DNA of 64,000 nt from NCBI GenBank assembly GCA_964017125.1, contig OZ024905.1, positions 39,189,479 to 39,253,478 of the forward strand. The letters are read 5' to 3'. How positions within the stretch are numbered: position 1 is the first letter of the stretch; the number at the start of each line of letters is the position of its first letter. The translations under genes were made by a program, and so were the position numbers. Source of the DNA: Flabesymbios commensalis. Taxonomy: Eukaryota > Annelida > Polychaeta > Terebellida > Flabelligeridae. Shown here piece by piece: positions 49,791 to 62,715 of the stretch. Below the pieces are notes generated by a model. It saw nothing but the letters and a program-made list of their open reading frames with translations, was not told the origin of the DNA and ran no database searches.

Positions 49791-50016
49791 TTTGTAGTAT
49801 TTATCGCCTGCAGGTGTGTAGTATACATGAGGTTTCCAGCCCAGCCTGCTGGTCTGCCCTGGCCTGCTAGCTGTCCACTCTCCACACCCAGCTACAGCAA
49901 GCCTCAGCACAACTGACAATCACAACAAATACAGCTCTCCTATTGGCTGAATCCTGCAGCTCATGATCCATGTGTGACTGCCAGGAACAGCCTCCTGCAT
50001 GACAGGGGCAGGGCCT

Positions 50017-50299
<283 letters not shown>

Positions 50300-51962
50300 G
50301 GAGGCTCGGCACTCGGGAGGCCGGTTCCAGCCTTATATTGCGGACCCCCTCCGTCCACCCAGCCAGCCGTTATGAGGCAGCACAAACATCATTTTGCAGA
50401 TTTTGCAGCGCTCAAGCCGCCGAATGAAATGTCTAATTTATGGCTGTGAGCATTTCTCGCAGCACCTTCAGTGATCACTCAGCGATATAATTTGCACTTC
50501 AGCGGCCCCCCACCAAACATCAGGGTGGGCGAACAGCCAAGGGGGGCACAGCCAAACGAGCAAAATATGCGAATATGCCTCTGTTTGGCTGGGCCAGTCC
50601 AGGACCAAGAGGAGAAAATGGGGAAAAGACAATGGGATGCTGGATGAATCGTCATCATTTTATTTAATGTCAAACAGCACAAGTGGATCGCTTGGTCGCT
50701 TATTGCTTCGCCAGACCCATTAGCTACACGGACATTTGCACGTTTTTCCCATGCATCCTCTCCTAAAGATGTCCCGTGAAGACTACGCCTGAAGGCGTCC
50801 TCACAAAAAATACCACGTGAAGCAGTTAAAAAACTGTTGTTAGATGTGTGAAGCTGGTGTAGAGGGGACTATAGGGATCGTCTGTGAATTAGGAGTGTTT
50901 GTCCAGAAAGGACAAGTGTGGATCCTGGTCTGAGTGAACAAGTAATAACGTGTTCTCGCAGAGCGAGCCATGTACACCTCATATAAGCCTGTCTGCAGCG
51001 ATCACATACCACGGTCTACAACTAGATATATTATGTCAAACGACGTCAAACAACGAAGTTTACAAAAACAATGTTTGGTACTGTAGAACGAATTCATTGC
51101 GATTTGACCAATAAGAGATGTATGTATCGTATTTTAAATTTTACATCACATGCCACGTCCCATGTGGTATACAAGGACTCAAAAAGATAATGCGATCTTC
51201 TCCAACAGGACTGTATACCGCTATACTTTAATCGTCTGTCTTTAATCTCGAATATAAGAATCTAACTATTACAGTTATTGAGAGTCACACAATAATATCT
51301 ACCCCAAGAAGTACGAAAAAATACTACAAATGATTGAACATCATTCAGATATGTCGAAATAAATTCCTTTTAAATGTCACTGATTAAAATACACGTTCCA
51401 CTTTTAATATATATTATTTAAAGTGACAGTAGAAAGTTGTATTGAGCAGTGCGTCTGTGAAACTGATTCTAATAGTGTGTGATTCTGGTGATTCCGTTGT
51501 CACGTGAGCGCCTGGTGGGGAAACACTAACAGATTCAGCGTGATCTACGAGACAAATCTCACCATCATGTATCTCCGCCGTCGTGCCGCGCTCTCCGTCG
51601 TACCGCTCTCATTCGTGCCGCGCTCACAGGTTTTTGCAGGAAGCAACGAAATTAAAAACAAAACTGTTCCCAGTCGAAGCGACTGCAAAACAGACGCTGA
51701 GAATTGCCTATAAAAGTCAGTCAGGCTGCGAGACGTGACACAGCCATAGGAAAAACATCCAAAATAAGGAAAAGATACTTTAGAATTATTGGAGACGGCT
51801 ATAAGACAGGGTAGTTAAGATAAGCTGGTCTTTATGAGCAGAGTGATCTTTAAGGAGTGCTAATTATTTATCATACGGGGGAGTCAATGTGTAGTTACGC
51901 CATTAAATGATTAGTGCCCCACCTGGTGTCTGTAACGGCCCAGGTCAGTAGAGCTGACCAGG

Positions 51963-52174
51963 TTAACCCTCGTCACGCTAGGCCCGTGTATGTACGGCTC
52001 CGAGCAAGTTAAAAATGACGAATAATAGCACTGAAATTGATATAAAAAGTTATGGTGTATCGCAAGTTGTTCAAATAATTCACAAATAAAAATATGTTTC
52101 ATACATTCGAAGCTGGAAAATGCGTTCAATTGAATAAAAAACACCAACTGTAAACACAGAGTGACAAGGGTTAA
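51963..52174 (+). repeat. TTAA-type MITE, family G relative
   Basis: TTAA at both ends. It begins CCCTCGTCACGC and ends AGAGTGACAAGGG. It keeps only one arm (CGAAGCTGGAAAATGCGTTC) of the family G hairpin. Confidence 0.62.
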
Positions 52175-52499
52175 TAGGATTATAAATAAGCCATTTAGAG
52201 TCAGCATCAATGACAAGTGTTGACTTCTATAATTACACATTGATTTATCATTTTTCACACACAACACATCATTTATGTCGCTGAATCGTCGAACGCACTA
52301 TCTGGTGGACTATTAAATGATGTATTAATAGCGAGATTGTATTTATTTTCCTGTTATTTTCCGCTCTAGAGATCAGACAGTTAATGACCAGAGCGCATGC
52401 TAATGTCAACAGTGATAGAAATGGCGGACAATACTGAGTAAAAGGCGGTTTAACACCCCACACACCGCGGACACAATAGCCGTGTTTGACCAGGGCCGC

Positions 52500-52950
52500 C
52501 ACGAATCACCTGGCATGTTTGCAAACAAATTTCCTGCTTTGGCAACTTGGCCTTTTAATCACACTTTGGATGGCGACATTGTGGATTTTTCTCGTAAATA
52601 TATAAATGTCACACCCCATTCAAAGCGTGTCTCACTGTGACATTGACCAAAGCCGCCCGCTGGTCATCCCTGTGTCCAGTGTCAACCACTGACCACACCT
52701 GAGACTGACCAAGCAAACACAAAGAACAAATTAAAAGCAACCATTGAAACAATTGTATAAATAAAGACACCAATTGATCCACATGGACTCAAACAGCGTC
52801 CACAATGGCTGAGAGCCATAAGATGGCGGTGGAATTGTCACGCCTACATAAATACTGCAAATCACGGATATTTTACAAAATGCAGCATTTTTTACATGAC
52901 TGGAAATAAATAATCTGCACGGGTTCTGGAAGTAAAGCGTCATGTCTGCC
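52500..52950. promoter_or_regulatory. Candidate enhancer (repeat-free, motif-rich)
   Basis: Contains a palindromic forkhead-like TGTTTGCAAACA (52516-52527), CCTTTTAATCACACTTTGGA and GACATTGACCAAAG. None of the repeat families is present over about 450 bases. Confidence 0.27.
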
Positions 52951-53223
52951 ACTTGAGAGTAACAGAACTGACTATTTGTTTGCTGCTAGAAATCAAACTT
53001 TACATTAAATTTTGCACACGATACGAATGACTGGCGCAATAAAATTGCCTTACATCCTATCCAGATTTCTTACACAAGTTATGTTTTATCTAACACACAC
53101 TTATCTATCATGCATGTATGTATTTTATAATTATTTTCAATGCCGGTGACGTTTTATTATTACCCAAAATTCAGGAATAATCCCCCATTTTTATAAGATA
53201 AATGTGCCTGCATGGGATGAATA

Positions 53224-53331
53224 CCCAGAAAACATGAAACGATATCCCAATGTTGGCTTTACGTTGGCCCACAGTCTACGACGCTGGTCTAACATAAACA
53301 CACATTGTTTGGTCATATCGTGTTATTTGGG
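53224..53331. repeat. Foldback element, family A, complete
   Basis: CCCAGAAAACATGAAACGAT to TATCGTGTTATTTGGG. Core GTCTACGACGCTGGTC. Confidence 0.75.
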
Positions 53332-53835
53332 TAGGTTTGGGCTGTAGCTGTAGCCTTGTAGCAAGGAGGTTATAACCTCCTCCTATAGTCTTGCTATAAG
53401 CACAGGTAGACACGGGCAGATGGCATATCTAAGTGTTATTGGCCTATTTCATGTGTCTGTTGACCTGTGGTTTTATTCACTGGCTCATTGTCCACCTCAG
53501 ACCATAGGCTCCTTCTACATACTACACTGCCGGACAACGCACAATTAAACCCTCTAGACCCCCTCAAATCACCAATAACAAACACCCACAATAGCAGTTA
53601 CAGAATAGCAATAAAATCTATGCTGCAGTTAAATGTACTGAATCCAAACTTCTTATTAACAGCTGCCATATACTTTGTCATTGACATTATCCGGCATTTG
53701 GTTTTAATAAACAAACACAGTACGCTTTTCTGCAGTCCGAAAAAGTCAATAAATTTAGCCTAGGAAATTTATTTTCAATATTTCGTTCTATAAAGATATC
53801 ATCTCATGACGATCAACGTCAACACAGCTAATGGC

Positions 53836-53930
53836 GGTGCTGACCCAATGCTGGTTCAATGTTGGGCCAGCGTCGCAGACGGTAGCCCAACATTGAACCA
53901 GCATCGGGCGGCCGTCGCGTTTTTTCTGGG
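53836..53930. repeat. Foldback element, family A
   Basis: CCCAATGCTGGTTCAATGTT pairs with AACATTGAACCAGCATCGGG. Confidence 0.75.
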
Positions 53931-54761
53931 AATGTCACCGAGGGACAAAATGACTACGTGATGAGATCACCGTATCCCGGAATCACGGTGATCTCGGCAC
54001 ACAGTGATCCTGGGACAGCCTGCCCCCCTCCCCCCTCCAGTCGCGGGACCCGCTCTCTATCCCTTCCCGGCGCTAGCCACCAGAATTCCCGGCACATACC
54101 GGGAATTATCAAATAATGACTCCTCGCTAGGTCCCCACAAAAGAGGCAGGTGCCAAATGTAGTGGTTGCCATGGTAACAGGCGACTGGAGGCATCAGTCA
54201 GGAGGGGGGGGGGGGTTGATGGAGATACTGGGTGTGTGAGGGTCCTATATCCATTGTGCCATACTGAACACAAACCAGAAAACAATACACAGTCAAACAA
54301 CAATGGCACAATGTTAATCCAATATCGTCAACGCTTCTCTAGCCCAATACCAACATTTTGCCAGCGTTTGGGTTTCATTTCATGAAATATATCATAGCTC
54401 TATCCATGTGGGTGACTCTTTAAAGGGCATTTCAGCTGATTTTTCACAATTAAAATATATGGAACGAAATATTGTAAATTGGAGCAGTGCACAGCATGAA
54501 TAAAACCACCAATAGTGAATTATCGCATGCACGTACTGTTTCATTTTTCATTCATTTCCTTCAAATGGATGAAAAAATAATATCAAGGAGTAGGCCTAAT
54601 GCAGTATTTGAAGAGGTAAATTGTAGAAAACAGTACACAAAATAGGATCGATAAATCGGGAGATGCTGAGTTTTAGACTTTGTTAAATTTTTCTATGGAC
54701 AAGGTATTTCTATATCCTATATTAAATCTAGTTCTATTTATGTATGGTGCATCATATGGGC

Positions 54762-54868
54762 ATAACAGACACAAGGCGTTGAATCAATGGTGGCTTAACG
54801 TTGGTCCAACGTCCACGACGCTGGACCAACGTTAAATCACCATTGATCCAACGTCTTGCGTCTGTTGG
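54762..54868. repeat. Foldback element, family A, well preserved
   Basis: AACAGACACAAGGCGTTGAA to CAACGTCTTGCGTCTGTTG. The arms GGTGGCTTAACGTTGGTCCA and TGGACCAACGTTAAATCACC pair. Confidence 0.82.
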
Positions 54869-55839
54869 GCATGGAGCTAGATGGGCACTTGTCCAGCCCA
54901 CATCCTGCAGCCCGTTCTTCTGGAAGTCCTGCGCTAGACGTGGGCGACTGGTTGTGGACTGTGGGCAAGGCATCCATCTTGATTAGCACGGGTTACACTG
55001 ACAGCCATTTCATGGCTATATGAATAGACCCCCCGACCGCGCTATTGTGCACACTTAAGTCAATGAGAGGGGCGATTTTATGGTTTAATGAGAATGGATG
55101 CTGCTGGCCAGCTAGCGGTCGACTCATTTCAATTCACGGCATATGCCTCGGGTCTCCTCCATTGTCACTTGTTTAGTTACAGCACGACCAACCCCACACA
55201 CACCGAACGAACCATCTCGTACCTATTGTTTTCTCCATAGCCTGACAGCTTATTGTGCATCTAACACAGAAACAACTGACATGCCACGTGTGCCCACATT
55301 AACAAACACGTCATTATAGCAGGAGAAACCAATGAAAATTAAAAAAAATATCGCATAAACAAAGCTGATGAATCATAGAATAGCTAAGTTTGAATAACAA
55401 ATTAATTCATGATAAATTTATCATTTTATTTGTAGTTTCGATCACGAGAAAATCGTATGTGCATCAAAATTATAATTATCCTCGTTCAATTTATAGCAAA
55501 TTTAAAAGCAGCCAATTTAAAAAATAATGAGACCTACACATCTACATGCTAATTATTGATACTGCATATATTATCATATACACTGTCCGCGAAAAGTACT
55601 GAAATTACATCTTTAAAACACAACCTCTATTATAATGTGAAATCGTCAGATTGAAACGTCATGCACACAAGTCTACCACTTGCATGGCAAAGTGCGTACA
55701 AATGTGCACATCGGCCTAGCATTTCTTCAATGCTGGACCAGCATATACGCTGTTGGCAGAGAATTGAGAACACGTGTCAGTTGACCTTTTGGTTCCAAGG
55801 TGAGGCCTTGCTGGTGACGTCGCGGGAATAGATAGAGTG

Positions 55840-55957
55840 ATTACATTTTGTCAAATCTGAATAATTTTCACTCACTTGAATTTGTGAATCGCGTCAGCAA
55901 GGCACAACTCCAAGTGATTAAAAATTCCAATTAAATAACTTGGCGGTTAAAGCGTTG
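55840..55957 (-). repeat. piggyBac-like MITE, family B fragment
   Basis: Contains the hairpin half and a TGGCGGTTAAAG end in reverse orientation. The other half is missing. Confidence 0.6.
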
Positions 55958-56020
55958 ATGTTGAGCCGGCGTCGCAGACAGTGGATCAACATTAACTCAT
56001 CGTTGAATCAAGGTTTTTAG
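55952..56020. repeat. Foldback element, family A, decayed
   Basis: TTGATGTTGAGCCGGCGTCG and GTGGATCAACATTAACTCAT. It abuts the end of a family B fragment. Confidence 0.5.
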
Positions 56021-56996
56021 TTGGCGTGGAACATACACCAAATTGTGCTATAATTATTTTATTACTTTACAGGCATTTTTCATTTGCTAAAACTTGTACG
56101 GAATAGCTGGCTATATAATATGTGTGTCAGTCGCATATTCATTTGGTGTGCTTCTTCTACGCCTGCCTATATCATATACATTTAATCATTAGTTTATGAT
56201 AATAAAGTCTATCTTTCTATCTGATGATCAGTGGGTGGAGATAGTTGTGTATTATCAATCTGTCCTAAAGACATGAATTCTATATTCACAAGGTCACTAA
56301 ATATTCCCAGAACATAAATGCCGGCCACCCAGTCCATTATTATCTATAATCATCGCCATTTAAACAGGTCTATATTTTCGATGATGTTCTGAAAGTTTTT
56401 TTTAATCACCTTTATTATGATCGGATTTAGGACGCCAGAAATCTGCCTAAAATTTCATGCACATATAGAAATCTATTCAAATAACCTCAAGTGTACTGCA
56501 TTATTTAGATAAAATAGTTATTAAATCGCCCTTGCATTCAGAGGATGTAGGCCTATAATTTTCACGTTGTTCATTTATGAGTTAGATATAAGTCTGACAT
56601 TATAAATATATCATTTCACAGGATAAATGTGCATCATTATATAGGCCATTATGATGTGCTAATACTATATGGTGATGGTGATGATAGTGCACCGCATTAT
56701 ATGCGCACATACCTTGTATATTTTGGTCGCAAAATGCGTACTGTTATCAAACTGTTCCATTCCACACACGTGATATCAAACACACATGGCCACCTTATTT
56801 AATACAGGCTTATTTTATTGTAAGTGTATAAAAAAAAATATTATTGAGACTGCTAATTTGCGTTGATATACTCTACACTCTCACGATAAAACAAACCCAT
56901 GCGGATTGTTTCTTTTGTGATCGATAACTTTAGGATATAGACCTAATCTACATACATTTGTATCTGATATTGAAAGTATCACTGTCACCAATCTAC

Positions 56997-57016
56997 TATA
57001 TATATATATATATATA
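56997..57016. repeat. (TA)10 microsatellite
   Basis: Uninterrupted TA run directly beside a family E hairpin. Confidence 0.9.
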
Positions 57017-57020
57017 CCAG

Positions 57021-57102
57021 ATACAGCCGCACAAAGACAAACAGCAGTAACTGCTTACTTGTCAAGTAACCAGTTACTGTTGTTTGACTTAGCACTGTAG
57101 TA
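57021..57102. repeat. Foldback element, family E
   Basis: CAAACAGCAGTAACTG pairs with CAGTTACTGTTGTTTG. Other copies have CAAAAGGCAG and CTGCCTTTTG at the same place. Confidence 0.75.
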
Positions 57103-57524
57103 GTATTTCCGAGGGTTGCCATATCGAGATATCTAGGATAATAATATCTACATGGCGGCATGCGGGTGCTGTAGATATGATGACGTCGTCGTTATAATGT
57201 CGTCATCGGTTTAGTCACACGGTCGTGATTGGTCGGTGAGGGGGGGGGGGTTCAACGGGGTTCTGATCTCCCTTTCAGGAATCGATTTGTTTAAAATGGA
57301 TTTTACTACTTGTTATTTGGCACTCGTTTTTTCGGGTAGTGTCCCGAACCTCCCTTTATTATATGGATCCCCCCTGTCCCTTACATTCTGGATCCGCCCC
57401 CATGACGCTGTTACCATTCACTACGTATGACGTTGTTACTCAAATCTGTGTCTTTATGAGAGTGCTGCGAGTATCTATGTGATTATACTGATCAGTACCG
57501 AGACAACCAGAGATGACACATCAG

Positions 57525-57623
57525 ACGAGATATGTTGATCAAATATTAGCTTAATGTTGGTCCAGCTTCGCAGACGCTGGACCAACATTAAGCTAATATT
57601 TGGGTCATTTTCTCGTGTTTTCT
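57525..57623. repeat. Foldback element, family A, well preserved with its own arm sequence
   Basis: AAATATTAGCTTAATGTTGG pairs exactly with CCAACATTAAGCTAATATTT around CCAGCTTCGCAGACGCTGG. Confidence 0.82.
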
Positions 57624-57959
57624 GTGGACGCTGGTCAGCGGTCTCCGTGTGATTATACCGACCAGTACCGCGTCACCAGCCATAATAACTGAGATCACAT
57701 AGCCATATTCCCATGTATAATACACAGTCATTCAACCCACACACACAACTGTGGAATCAGAAATCCTTTATATGACGCAGTAAAAACATGCCACTCTCAA
57801 ACTGCATCATAATCATAATCATTGTTTCTGACGGGGGATAACTTATAACAAAATTAGTAACAATGGCTCCATTTCTTCCCTTATCAATAAGTTGAATCAA
57901 CTTCGGGTGAACTGAGCTCAAGCATGCAAATTGTCAAAAAAATTGATTTTAAATTTTAG

Positions 57960-58178
57960 TTTTTTTTTAAATTATTTTTATTAGCAGATTAAGTACCAGC
58001 TTTTCAACATGTAAAATATAAAAGGTGACATCAATCAACAAGATTTGAAAATCGTTGACCTACATTTTTTCCAATCTGATTTTTTTTCACTCACTTGAAG
58101 ATGTGGATCGCGTCAGCGAGACACAATTTTAAGTGGGAAAATATATCAATTAAATCATTTGGCGGTAAAAGTACTGAC
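57960..58178 (-). repeat. piggyBac-like MITE, family B, diverged
   Basis: Reverse-orientation copy with the inner hairpin and a TTTGGCGGTAAAAG end. A second small fragment (GCGAGACACAACTTAAAGTG…GGGTTAA) follows at about 58237-58305. Confidence 0.6.
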
Positions 58179-58497
58179 CACGTCCATGTATTTGCAGGAT
58201 TCGCATAATTTTGTATCAAATAATACAAGTAATTGTTACTCACGCGAGACACAACTTAAAGTGGGTGAAAATGTATTTTTTGAAGAAGTGACGCTTTAAG
58301 GGTTAAAGTGTTTATTTTTCTAAATCGTGGCAGGTCGTGTTTGTAACATCTACATGGGGATGCGTCTTGTATGTGTCAGCGAAATAGACCCATTAAAATC
58401 ATCATCGCGGGCAAAAACATAGCCACATTTCCGCTACATACTAAACTGGTGGCATGACCAGGGTACATAAAAGTCATGACACCACCACAAACATGAT

Positions 58498-58590
58498 GCA
58501 GGCCAAGGTTAGGCTGTTACTGGCCCATCATTGCAGACGATGGGACAGCAATGGCCTAATTTTGGGGTCATCGTCCCGCGCTTGCTTGCT
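58498..58590. repeat. Foldback element, family A
   Basis: CAAGGTTAGGCTGTTACTGG and CAGCAATGGCCTAATTTTGG around CCCATCATTGCAGACGATGG. Confidence 0.65.
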
Positions 58591-58821
58591 GCATGGAATA
58601 ATTGCAGCATCATGGCATCCAGCGCGGGCACATTGTACAAGTGTTCTGGTAATCCTCAGTATGATTATATATAATTAATGGCGTCACTAGTGACGTCTCA
58701 TGACGTCAGTATAGCCTGCCCACGTCTCATGACGTGGTACACATATAATATAACCAGATAACACCTTCTCATGCCTAAAAGCATCGACACGGCTTACTAG
58801 TACGCGGAGTTTTTTCGATCA

Positions 58822-58891
58822 AATGCAAATCCAAAAGGCAGTAACTGCTTGGTATTCAATGTATTAGTTACTGTATGTTAGCTGTGCATGG
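58822..58891. repeat. Foldback element, family E, decayed
   Basis: AATCCAAAAGGCAGTAACTG followed by a weakly complementary arm TTAGTTACTGTATGTTAGCT. Confidence 0.5.
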
Positions 58892-59259
58892 CCAGGCGGT
58901 ATTGGTTGATCGCCCACACTCACGGATGAGTGCATGAGCTCAGCAAATCGAGTGTAAGAACGACTGATTTGAGCAAATAATGTTGTATATTTCACGGTTT
59001 CGCACCTCCTAGAGAGTGCCTTCATCTACACAGGCTGTGTGAATAGACGGTAAAAAACAGCAGGCTCTCTTTTCTTCTTTCATAGTCCTGCTGGATATTT
59101 ACAAGTCACCATGGGTCTAACCTAGAGAGGGAGGACCCAACTAGACCTTCATAGAGTCCTCATACGTTACAGGTTATGCTATCCGTGTTAGCAGGTTAAC
59201 CCTTTAAGAATCACAGCTTGTCCAGGTTATATAACTTGTTCAACTGGATGAAATCTCCG

Positions 59260-59504
59260 TTAACCTTTAACCGCCGGTGCCGCATATATTCGGATTTTCA
59301 TATTTTATTTGCACTTTAAGTATCACCTTTTAAACATGTTAGAGATAAAGTGTGACATCTATCAGCAATATTTGAAAGCAGTTGACGTCCATGTTGTCAA
59401 ATCTGAATAATGTTCACTCACTTGAAGTTGTGGATCGCGTCAGCGAGACACAATTTCAAGTGGGTGAAAATTCAGATTAAATAATTAGGCGGTTAAAGGG
59501 TTAA
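59260..59504 (-). repeat. piggyBac-like MITE, family B
   Basis: Complete reverse copy with TTAA at both ends, CCTTTAACCGCCGG and TAGGCGGTTAAAGGG termini. Confidence 0.8.
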
Positions 59505-60068
59505 GGAGACCTTAAATTTCATATAGATAAATAAAAAGAAACATTCCTACTTAATTTATAAAGCTCAGTCTCCAAAGATTGCAAAGCATTCTAAACATAT
59601 GGAAAATAACCAGATGCATTTCTCCATAAAGGCAGAGTAAGCAGATTTTCTATGTTGAGAAATAAACAAAATAAATGATGCATAGTTATTTACATGGATA
59701 TTGGTCCCACAGCTTGCAGATAACAGAATAACAGATATGTACCATGTCTATAAATATACTGACGCTTATAATGGTCAAACAAACCTACAACTTTTTTCTC
59801 ACATGTGTACTATATTATATAACGTTAATGTAGAGTTTTAAAGATTACTTGATTGACATTGCATTATCTGAAAATAATCATAAAAAGGTAGGAAAACTAC
59901 CATTAAGTTTAGAGGAATTCAACACGCTGATATCAAGAATATGATTATTATATATTCTTGCTGATATGTATCAGCGGATAATTGCAGCATAGAGTATAGA
60001 CTTGATGAGAACGGTAGCGAAAAGTGTTACTCACATATTAAATACCCATATCTCCGCTACTATAGTTT

Positions 60069-60299
60069 TTAACCCTTTGACTTCCAGGCCGGAGTGCATG
60101 CTAGGATCCAGATATACTGGTGTAGGAGTTCTATTTTTCGTCATTTGAAGCTGGAATTGCTAACGCAATTTCCAGCTTCAAATGACGAAAAATACATAAA
60201 TGTAGTATATATTTGACGAAAATTTGTGTCATTTTATGGTTACGTTCATTGACAAATGACGACGGAAATTTCCGTCATGTATGGTAGTGAAAAGGTTAA
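60069..60299 (+). repeat. TTAA-type MITE, family G
   Basis: TTAA flanks, ends CCCTTTGACTTCC and GGTAGTGAAAAGG, and a strong inner hairpin TCATTTGAAGCTGGAATTGC paired with its complement. Confidence 0.72.
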
Positions 60300-60447
60300 C
60301 TGCAGCTAAACATATTTGAGTTATCTGTGATCTGCCATATTATTTAGCAGCTATCAGGATGATTGTATTTCCGTGTATGACAGCGATAAGAACAATGTAA
60401 GTCACACCGCTGGTGATAGATGGGCCAAATCACGGATTTATCTGATC

Positions 60448-60552
60448 GACAATCAATTTGTTTCTGATCGTGATCATCCTGTTTTAAAATTATTCAGTGA
60501 TCACTGAATAATTGTAAAACAGGATGATCACGATCTAGCCAATTGATTCTTA
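60448..60552. repeat. Long inverted repeat
   Basis: Centred at 60500. GATCGTGATCATCCTGTTTT pairs with AAAACAGGATGATCACGATC, then ATTATTCAGTGATCACTGAA at the centre. Weaker pairing continues outward through AATCAATTTG and CAATTGATT. Confidence 0.85.
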
Positions 60553-61024
60553 AGATTCCTATCTGACAAATCTGCATGCGTTGCAATGATTTATGATGTT
60601 GCTTGAGGATTTAGATATTGATATTGTTATTTTATTTGTAGAGCACGCCATTTGAGGTATGCTTATTTACAGTTCTGTTGGAATGTTGGAAGATGTAAAT
60701 TCATTTTCTATTTATTTGAACATGACTCGCTGATTAGAATTGGGTAAAAATACTCAGAATGGGTTATTTCAATCCATGTGTTTTGGCTTCCACAAGCAAA
60801 AAAGTACATATTTGATTACAAATAATTTTCGGCGCGGACATACGGCGTTCTGGTTGAGGGGGAGGGGGTGGGGTAGATCTGAGGCACCTGTAGCTCTGTG
60901 AGCCATATGTACAGATGGCAATATATGAAGACATAAACAAGTTTTATGACCGACGGGGCGGCCCAAAAATGACAACCTTCTAGCCACAGGGCATGGGAAA
61001 AGCGTGAAAGGGGGTGGACGTATT

Positions 61025-61098
61025 AGTTTGTGGGTGTCGACCACTGGACCCTGCGGCTATGAACTGAAAGGGTCTATGTTCGACCCCGAGGTGTGACC
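61025..61098 (+). repeat. tRNA-like fragment, possible SINE head
   Basis: Contains a B-box-like TGTTCGACCCC at 61077-61087 after a GGACCCTGCGGCTATGAACT anticodon-arm-like stretch. No good cloverleaf is visible. Weak call. Confidence 0.28.
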
Positions 61099-61240
61099 AT
61101 GCATGAGAATATCAGAATATCTATATCTACTCATGATGCATGTAATGAATGGTAAGACACGACAATATTATTTAAAAAAGTGGAAAAATAATAATACAAA
61201 TAAAATATTTTTCCCATAGAGGTATAATAAGTCTATATAC

Positions 61241-61296
61241 AGAATAAATGGATGTATACATACACAAAACCTATTATTGAATTTTGTATTTCACAT
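61241..61296 (+). repeat. Direct repeat, copy 1
   Basis: AGAATAAATGGATGTATACA and TACACAAAACCTATTATTGA closely match 61749-61802, 500 bases away. Confidence 0.75.
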
Positions 61297-61748
61297 ATAT
61301 ATATATATGTAGTAATAATAATGGGGGACTTTTACGAGTCTTTTGATTCGTGACGGCGGGGGTGCCGATGTGGGGTGCCAGGGTAACGGGGGTATGGTGA
61401 TGAGGAATGTACATGTTGCTGTGAGATCAGCTGGGTATGGCGGTATGGTATAATCCTGACAAACGCAGCCATTCAGACTCTGTTCAATAGTCATTTTCTG
61501 CACTGATGCCTGTGAAATGCACCCTTTGCAGCTTTGGTAATTGACACGTGAATGGTCATGTCTAGAGCATTGTGTGTTGTGGAGGTGTCCCGTACAGCGC
61601 CGCGACAGGACGTCACAAACACACAAACACCACAGAGAACAGCAAAACACTGTATCTCCAGGTGTGTAAAAAACATACAACACCGAAGAGAAGGAATAAT
61701 CTAGCTGAGTAAAATAACTAAATATAATCTTAAATAACTTAAAATAAC

Positions 61749-61802
61749 AGAATAAATCAATGCGTACATTCACAAAACCTATTGAATTTTGTATTCCACA
61801 TA
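61749..61802 (+). repeat. Direct repeat, copy 2
   Basis: AGAATAAATCAATGCGTACA and TTCACAAAACCTATTGAATT. Partner of 61241-61296. Confidence 0.75.
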
Positions 61803-62608
61803 AAAGATAAGAATTGCAGAAAACGTTCAAAATGATTTACGATTATTTGATACCACACGGTAGAGTTAGACTGTGAGTTTAGAGATTGTTCTCAGGAGCA
61901 AAGCTTGCAGGCTCACCTGTGAGCGGGACATAAAGCTGGGAGGGGGTGGCTGGGGCGGAGGGGGGGGATGAGTTGGGGGTAGATTTCAGGGTTAACATAC
62001 AGGAGTGACGAGTTGCTGTCAAAATGGGTTGAAGGGTGTTTGGATCAAAGAGATCCCGCCGTGTATAGCTGCATGACCTCCACGCGCCGGCTAGCAAAGT
62101 CTCAACTCAGAACCTTCTCCTCCCCAGAGAACTGGATTAGCAAGATTATACCAAGCACCGAGTGTCAAGCTCAATAAATACAAAATCTCAGATAATTAGA
62201 AAGTATGGAGCATTCAGGCAAAAATCTTTTTTGCCTCGAGGTTTAGAAAAGCACCAAAAGATATATGTCTATATGTCTGATTTTTCCTTTTAACAAATAA
62301 TAATTTAAAAAAAAAATTCATGAAAAATTTACTTGAACATTTTCTTTTGGTGCACTTTTAAGCTTGGTATTAGTCTTTGTGCGCCTCTTCGTACTCGCAT
62401 TTCGACGTGTCTTCAACACTGTGATTTCTACCTCATTTGATATGTATTGTGTATATGACAATTAAGTGGAGTTTCCTAGAGCTCAAAGGGTCACGGTAAG
62501 CACAATGTACCTTGGTCAGGACCGTGAAACCGTCCAGGTCACAAAGTCATGTCATGACAGTCTGCCCTCGTCAAACCATCAATAGAGGACGGAGTCACGA
62601 GGGGGAGG

Positions 62609-62715
62609 GGGTCAAACAGACCGACCCAAATCTCAGTCAAGTCATTGGTGGAGATGGCCATCTCGATCAATGACATGCCTGGGATTTAGGTCAATCACTT
62701 TCAGAATATCGACCC
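62609..62715. repeat. Foldback element, family D centre with different arms
   Basis: Shares GGAGATGGCCATCTCGA with family D, but its outer arms (CCCAAATCTCAGTCAAGTCA and partner) are unrelated. Outermost GTCAAACAGACCGACCC resembles the complement of its other end. Confidence 0.5.

Noticed and set aside
61241-61802. Small LTR-type element suggested by the direct repeats
   Set aside because: No TG…CA ends, no primer-binding site or polypurine tract, and no element-like coding sequence between them.
61291-61830. 179-codon minus-strand open frame
   Set aside because: Begins and ends in AT-rich low-complexity sequence and covers one of the 55-bp direct repeats. No recognisable protein similarity.
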